Positions 60,737 through 64,000 of a DNA stretch of 64,000 nucleotides are shown in pieces. The notes under the pieces are model-generated. The model did not search any database, was not told where the DNA came from, and saw only the letters and a list, made by a program, of their open reading frames with translations. Both the position numbers and the translations under genes were made by a program. The stretch is taken from assembly GCF_003935425.1 (NCBI RefSeq), contig NZ_RHQN01000003.1, positions 62,001 through 126,000 of the forward strand, given 5' to 3'. The stretch's first letter is position 1. Each line of letters starts with the position of its first letter. This DNA is from Pseudomonas sp. v388 (lineage in GTDB: Bacteria > Pseudomonadota > Gammaproteobacteria > Pseudomonadales > Pseudomonadaceae).

Positions 60737-63700
60737 ATGTCGCTGTCCAGCGGGCTGATCGCGGCCGTTGCCCTGGCCTACATGGCCATCATGTTTGCCA
60801 TTGCCTTCTACGGCGACCGCTACAGCGCCTCGCTGCGCCCGTCCATGCGCGCATGGGTGTACAGCCTGTCGCTGGCGGTCTACTGCACCAGCTGGACGTT
60901 CTTCGGCGCGGTCGGTCAGGCGGCCGAACAGCTCTGGTCATTCCTGCCGATTTATCTGGGTCCCATCGTGTTGATGGTGCTGGCGCCCTGGGTGCTGCAA
61001 AAGATGGTGCTGATCAGCAAGCAGGAAAACATCACCTCCATCGCCGACTTCATCGCTGCTCGCTATGGCAAATCCCAGCCGTTGGCGGTGATGGTCGCGC
61101 TGATCTGCCTGATCGGCATGCTTCCTTACATCGCCCTGCAACTCAAAGGCATCGTGCTGGGGGTCAACATTCTGATCGGCGCGGTGGCCGATTCCACAGG
61201 CACCCGCGCCCAGGACACCGCGCTGGTGGTGTCGGTGATTCTGGCGCTGTTCACTATCGTGTTCGGCGCCCGCAATCTGGACGTCACCGAGCACCACCGG
61301 GGCATGGTGCTGGCGATTGCCTTCGAGGCGCTGGTCAAGCTGCTGGCGTTCATGGCCGTCGGTGTGTTCGTGACCTTCGGCCTGTACGACGGCTTCGGCG
61401 ATCTGTTCAACCAGGCCATGCTTGCGCCGCGGCTTGAGGAGTACTGGAAGGAGACCATCAACTGGCCGTCGATGATCGTGCAGACCGGCGTGGCGATGAT
61501 GGCGATTGTCTGCCTGCCACGGCAGTTCCATGTCACGGTGGTGGAGAACATCGAGCCGCAGGATTTGAATCTCGCCAAGTGGGTGTTCCCGCTTTACCTG
61601 GCGCTGGCCGCGCTGTTCGTGGTGCCCATCGCTCTGGCCGGGCAGATGCTGTTGCCCGACAGCATGCTTCCCGATTCATTCGTGATCAGCCTGCCGCTGG
61701 CCCATGCCCATCCGTCGCTGGCCTTGCTGGCGTTCATCGGGGGCGCATCGGCGGCCACCGGCATGGTGATCGTCGCCTGCGTGGCGCTGTCGACTATGAT
61801 TTCCAACGACATGCTGCTGCCCTGGCTGCTGCGCCGCAAAAATACCGAGCGCCCGTTCGAAGCGTTCCGGCACTGGATGCTCTCGGTGCGGCGGATCAGC
61901 ATCGTGGTCATTCTGCTGCTGGCCTACGTGAGTTACCGCATGCTCGGCTCGACGGCGAGCCTGGCGACCATCGGCCAGATCGCCTTCGCCGCCATCACCC
62001 AGCTGGCGCCGGCCATGTTCGGCGCACTGTACTGGAAGCAGGCCAACCGCCGCGGCGTATTCGCCGGTCTGGCGGCGGGCATCTTTATCTGGTTCTACAC
62101 CCTGGTGTTGCCGGTCGCCGCCACCGGCATGGGCTGGTCGCTGGAGAACTTCCCGCTGCTGGCCTGGCTGCACAGCAATCCGCTGAACCTGCCGATCACG
62201 CCCATGACCCAGGGCGTGGTGCTGTCCATGGCCGGCAACTGCACGCTGTTCGCCTGGGTGTCGGTGCTGTCGCGCACGCGGGTGTCAGAGCACTGGCAGG
62301 CCGGACGTTTCATCGGCCAGGAAACCCAGAGCCGTGGCATCTATCGGCCACTGCTGGCGGTGCAGGTCGAAGACCTTCTGAACCTGGCGGCGCGCTTCGT
62401 CGGCGAGGACCGGGCGCGGCAGAGCTTCCTGCGCTTCGCCTACCGTCAGGGCAAGGAATTCAACGCCAACCAGAACGCCAACGGCGACTGGATTGCCCAC
62501 ACCGAACGTCTGCTGGCCGGCGTGCTGGGTACTTCCTCGACCCGCGCGGTGGTCAAGGCCGCCATCGAAGGGCGGGACATGCAACTGGAAGACGTGGTGC
62601 GCATCGCCGACGAAGCGTCCGAAGTGCTGCAGTTCAACCGCGCCCTGCTACAAGGCGCCATCGAGAACATCACCCAAGGCATCAGCGTCGTCGACCAGTC
62701 GCTGCGGCTGGTGGCGTGGAATCACCGTTACCTGGAGCTGTTCAATTACCCGGAAGGCCTGATCAGCGTCGGCCGCCCCATCGCCGACATCATTCGCTAT
62801 AACGCGGAACGCGGCTTGTGCGGGCCGGGTGAAGCCGAAGTTCACGTCGCCCGCCGTCTGCACTGGATGCGCCAGGGCCGCGCGCATACCTCCGAGCGAC
62901 TGTTTCCCAATGGGCGAGTCATCGAGCTGATCGGCAATCCGATGCCCGGCGGCGGTTTCGTCATGAGTTTCACCGACATCACCGCGTTTCGCGCCGCCGA
63001 ACAGGCGCTCAAAGGCGTCAATGAGAGCCTGGAACAGCGCGTCGCCGAGCGCACCCACGAACTGTCGCAGCTCAACCACGCGCTGACCGAAGCCAAGGGC
63101 ACCGCCGAGGCGGCCAATGAATCCAAGACCCGTTTTCTGGCCGCCGTCAGCCACGACCTGATGCAACCGTTGAACGCCGCACGGTTGTTTTCCGCCGCGC
63201 TGTCGCATCAGGAAGAAGGCATGTCCGGCGAGGCTCAGCAGTTGGTCCAGCACCTGGACAGTTCGCTGCGCTCGGCCGAAGACCTGATCAGCGACCTGCT
63301 GGATATTTCCCGCCTGGAAAACGGCAAGATCACCCCGGAACGCCAGCCCTTCCCGCTCAATGCGCTGTTCGACACCCTGGGCGCCGAATTCAAGGCCCAG
63401 GCTCAGGAGCAGGGCCTGGATTTCCGGGTCACGGGCAGCAAGCTGCGGGTCGACAGCGATATCAAGCTGCTGCGGCGCGTGTTGCAGAATTTCCTGACCA
63501 ATGCCTTCCGCTATGCCAAAGGCCCGATCCTGCTGGGCGTGCGGCGGCGCGGTGCGCAGTTGAGCCTGGAAGTCTGGGATCGCGGCCCCGGCATTCCCGA
63601 CGACAAGCGCAAGGTGATCTTCGAAGAGTTCAAACGCCTGGACAGCCATCAGACCCACGCCATCAAAGGCATGGGCCTTGGGTTGGCGATTGCCGACGGG

Positions 63701-64000
63701 CTCTGTCGCGTACTGGACCACCCGCTGGAAGTCCGCTCCTGGCCGGGCAAAGGCAGCGTGTTCAGCGTTCGCGTGCCGCTGGCCCGTGCCCTGCCCACCG
63801 CCGCCGAGCTGCCGGCCGAGGCCAAACCGCAGCTGAACGGGACTCAGGTGCTGTGCATCGATAACGAAGACAGCATCCTGATCGGCATGAACAGCCTGTT
63901 GTCACGCTGGGGCTGCCAGGTGTGGACGGCGCGCAACCGGCAGGAATGCGAGGCGCTGCTCAATAATGGCATTCGCCCGCAGGTGGCGCTGGTGGATTAC
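60737..64000 (+). CDS. Sodium:solute symporter-type hybrid sensor histidine kinase (partial at right edge)
   Basis: 1088 codons to the window edge, no stop. Residues about 1-500 are thirteen membrane helices of the SSS (PutP-like) family. A linker and PAS domain follow (about 635-750, [23 protein letters not shown]), then a coiled coil. The HisKA motif [18 protein letters not shown] has phospho-acceptor His806. HATPase boxes are [22 protein letters not shown] and [10 protein letters not shown] receiver domain begins near 1035, and the VDY at the edge holds the likely acceptor Asp1087. CbrA has a similar layout. The signal is unknown. Start ATG 60737 has GGAA eight bases before. Confidence 0.92.
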   Translation, partial: MSLSSGLIAAVALAYMAIMFAIAFYGDRYSASLRPSMRAWVYSLSLAVYCTSWTFFGAVGQAAEQLWSFLPIYLGPIVLMVLAPWVLQKMVLISKQENITSIADFIAARYGKSQPLAVMVALICLIGMLPYIALQLKGIVLGVNILIGAVADSTGTRAQDTALVVSVILALFTIVFGARNLDVTEHHRGMVLAIAFEALVKLLAFMAVGVFVTFGLYDGFGDLFNQAMLAPRLEEYWKETINWPSMIVQTGVAMMAIVCLPRQFHVTVVENIEPQDLNLAKWVFPLYLALAALFVVPIALAGQMLLPDSMLPDSFVISLPLAHAHPSLALLAFIGGASAATGMVIVACVALSTMISNDMLLPWLLRRKNTERPFEAFRHWMLSVRRISIVVILLLAYVSYRMLGSTASLATIGQIAFAAITQLAPAMFGALYWKQANRRGVFAGLAAGIFIWFYTLVLPVAATGMGWSLENFPLLAWLHSNPLNLPITPMTQGVVLSMAGNCTLFAWVSVLSRTRVSEHWQAGRFIGQETQSRGIYRPLLAVQVEDLLNLAARFVGEDRARQSFLRFAYRQGKEFNANQNANGDWIAHTERLLAGVLGTSSTRAVVKAAIEGRDMQLEDVVRIADEASEVLQFNRALLQGAIENITQGISVVDQSLRLVAWNHRYLELFNYPEGLISVGRPIADIIRYNAERGLCGPGEAEVHVARRLHWMRQGRAHTSERLFPNGRVIELIGNPMPGGGFVMSFTDITAFRAAEQALKGVNESLEQRVAERTHELSQLNHALTEAKGTAEAANESKTRFLAAVSHDLMQPLNAARLFSAALSHQEEGMSGEAQQLVQHLDSSLRSAEDLISDLLDISRLENGKITPERQPFPLNALFDTLGAEFKAQAQEQGLDFRVTGSKLRVDSDIKLLRRVLQNFLTNAFRYAKGPILLGVRRRGAQLSLEVWDRGPGIPDDKRKVIFEEFKRLDSHQTHAIKGMGLGLAIADGLCRVLDHPLEVRSWPGKGSVFSVRVPLARALPTAAELPAEAKPQLNGTQVLCIDNEDSILIGMNSLLSRWGCQVWTARNRQECEALLNNGIRPQVALVDY

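Overview
The window is chromosomal DNA from a Pseudomonas, most likely of the P. fluorescens group. This rests on high GC, an uninterrupted set of recognisable Pseudomonas core genes (mnmC, the NAGGN operon, actP/yjcH, minCDE, prc, rdgC), and many REP-type palindromes of the GGAGCGAGCTTGCTCGCGA kind. I see no phage, insertion sequence or CRISPR array.

Layout. 1-2.1 kb: tail of a chromate transporter, a small DUF3077 protein, and polyphosphate:AMP phosphotransferase. 2.2-8.6 kb: mnmC, then a three-gene ABC system (ATPase, FtsX-type permease, AttH/CrtC-like lipoprotein). 8.6-16.4 kb: a PL8-type polysaccharide lyase facing the osmoprotectant NAGGN operon. 16.4-22.9 kb: a REP array, yheU, a CsrA paralogue, ynfA, an SDR, two small membrane proteins, the acetate permease pair, and an orphan betaine-type binding protein. 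22.9-24.0 kb: a 1.1-kb gap that I read as a CrcZ/CrcY/CrcX-type regulatory RNA, with a sigma-54 promoter, an upstream inverted repeat like a CbrB site, several A-rich Crc/Hfq motifs and a terminator. 24-34 kb: a secreted alpha/beta hydrolase overlapping an MlaA-like gene, pirin, patatin, a lipid A acyltransferase, minCDE, an RluA-type synthase and an M18 aminopeptidase. 34.3-40.4 kb: a single-domain Ig-like protein, then a GntR/UTRA regulator divergent from a five-gene ABC-importer and phosphatase operon.

40.7-43.5 kb holds two unrecognised genes that share a C-terminal domain and a 16-bp palindrome (CTGTCATTTNYGACAG) upstream. The larger also carries tandem copies of the domain found alone at 34.4 kb. 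43.9-55 kb: prc, an EAL-CBS-GGDEF protein, a small HTH pair, ykvA, an inverted pair of perfect DnaA boxes, an FKBP lipoprotein, and a tartrate/malate locus (LysR regulator, dehydrogenase, DctA). 55-64 kb: tRNA-Asp and tRNA-Val, rdgC, a BASS transporter, a one-base-frameshifted polymorphic-toxin (type 44) gene overlapping a membrane-anchored candidate immunity gene, an MFS-acyltransferase fusion, and the start of a large transporter-type hybrid histidine kinase that runs off the edge.

The observations I would follow first are the Crc-type RNA, the co-regulated Ig-like/C-terminal-domain gene family, the toxin-immunity remnant, and the duplicated N-terminal domain of the signal-less polysaccharide lyase.
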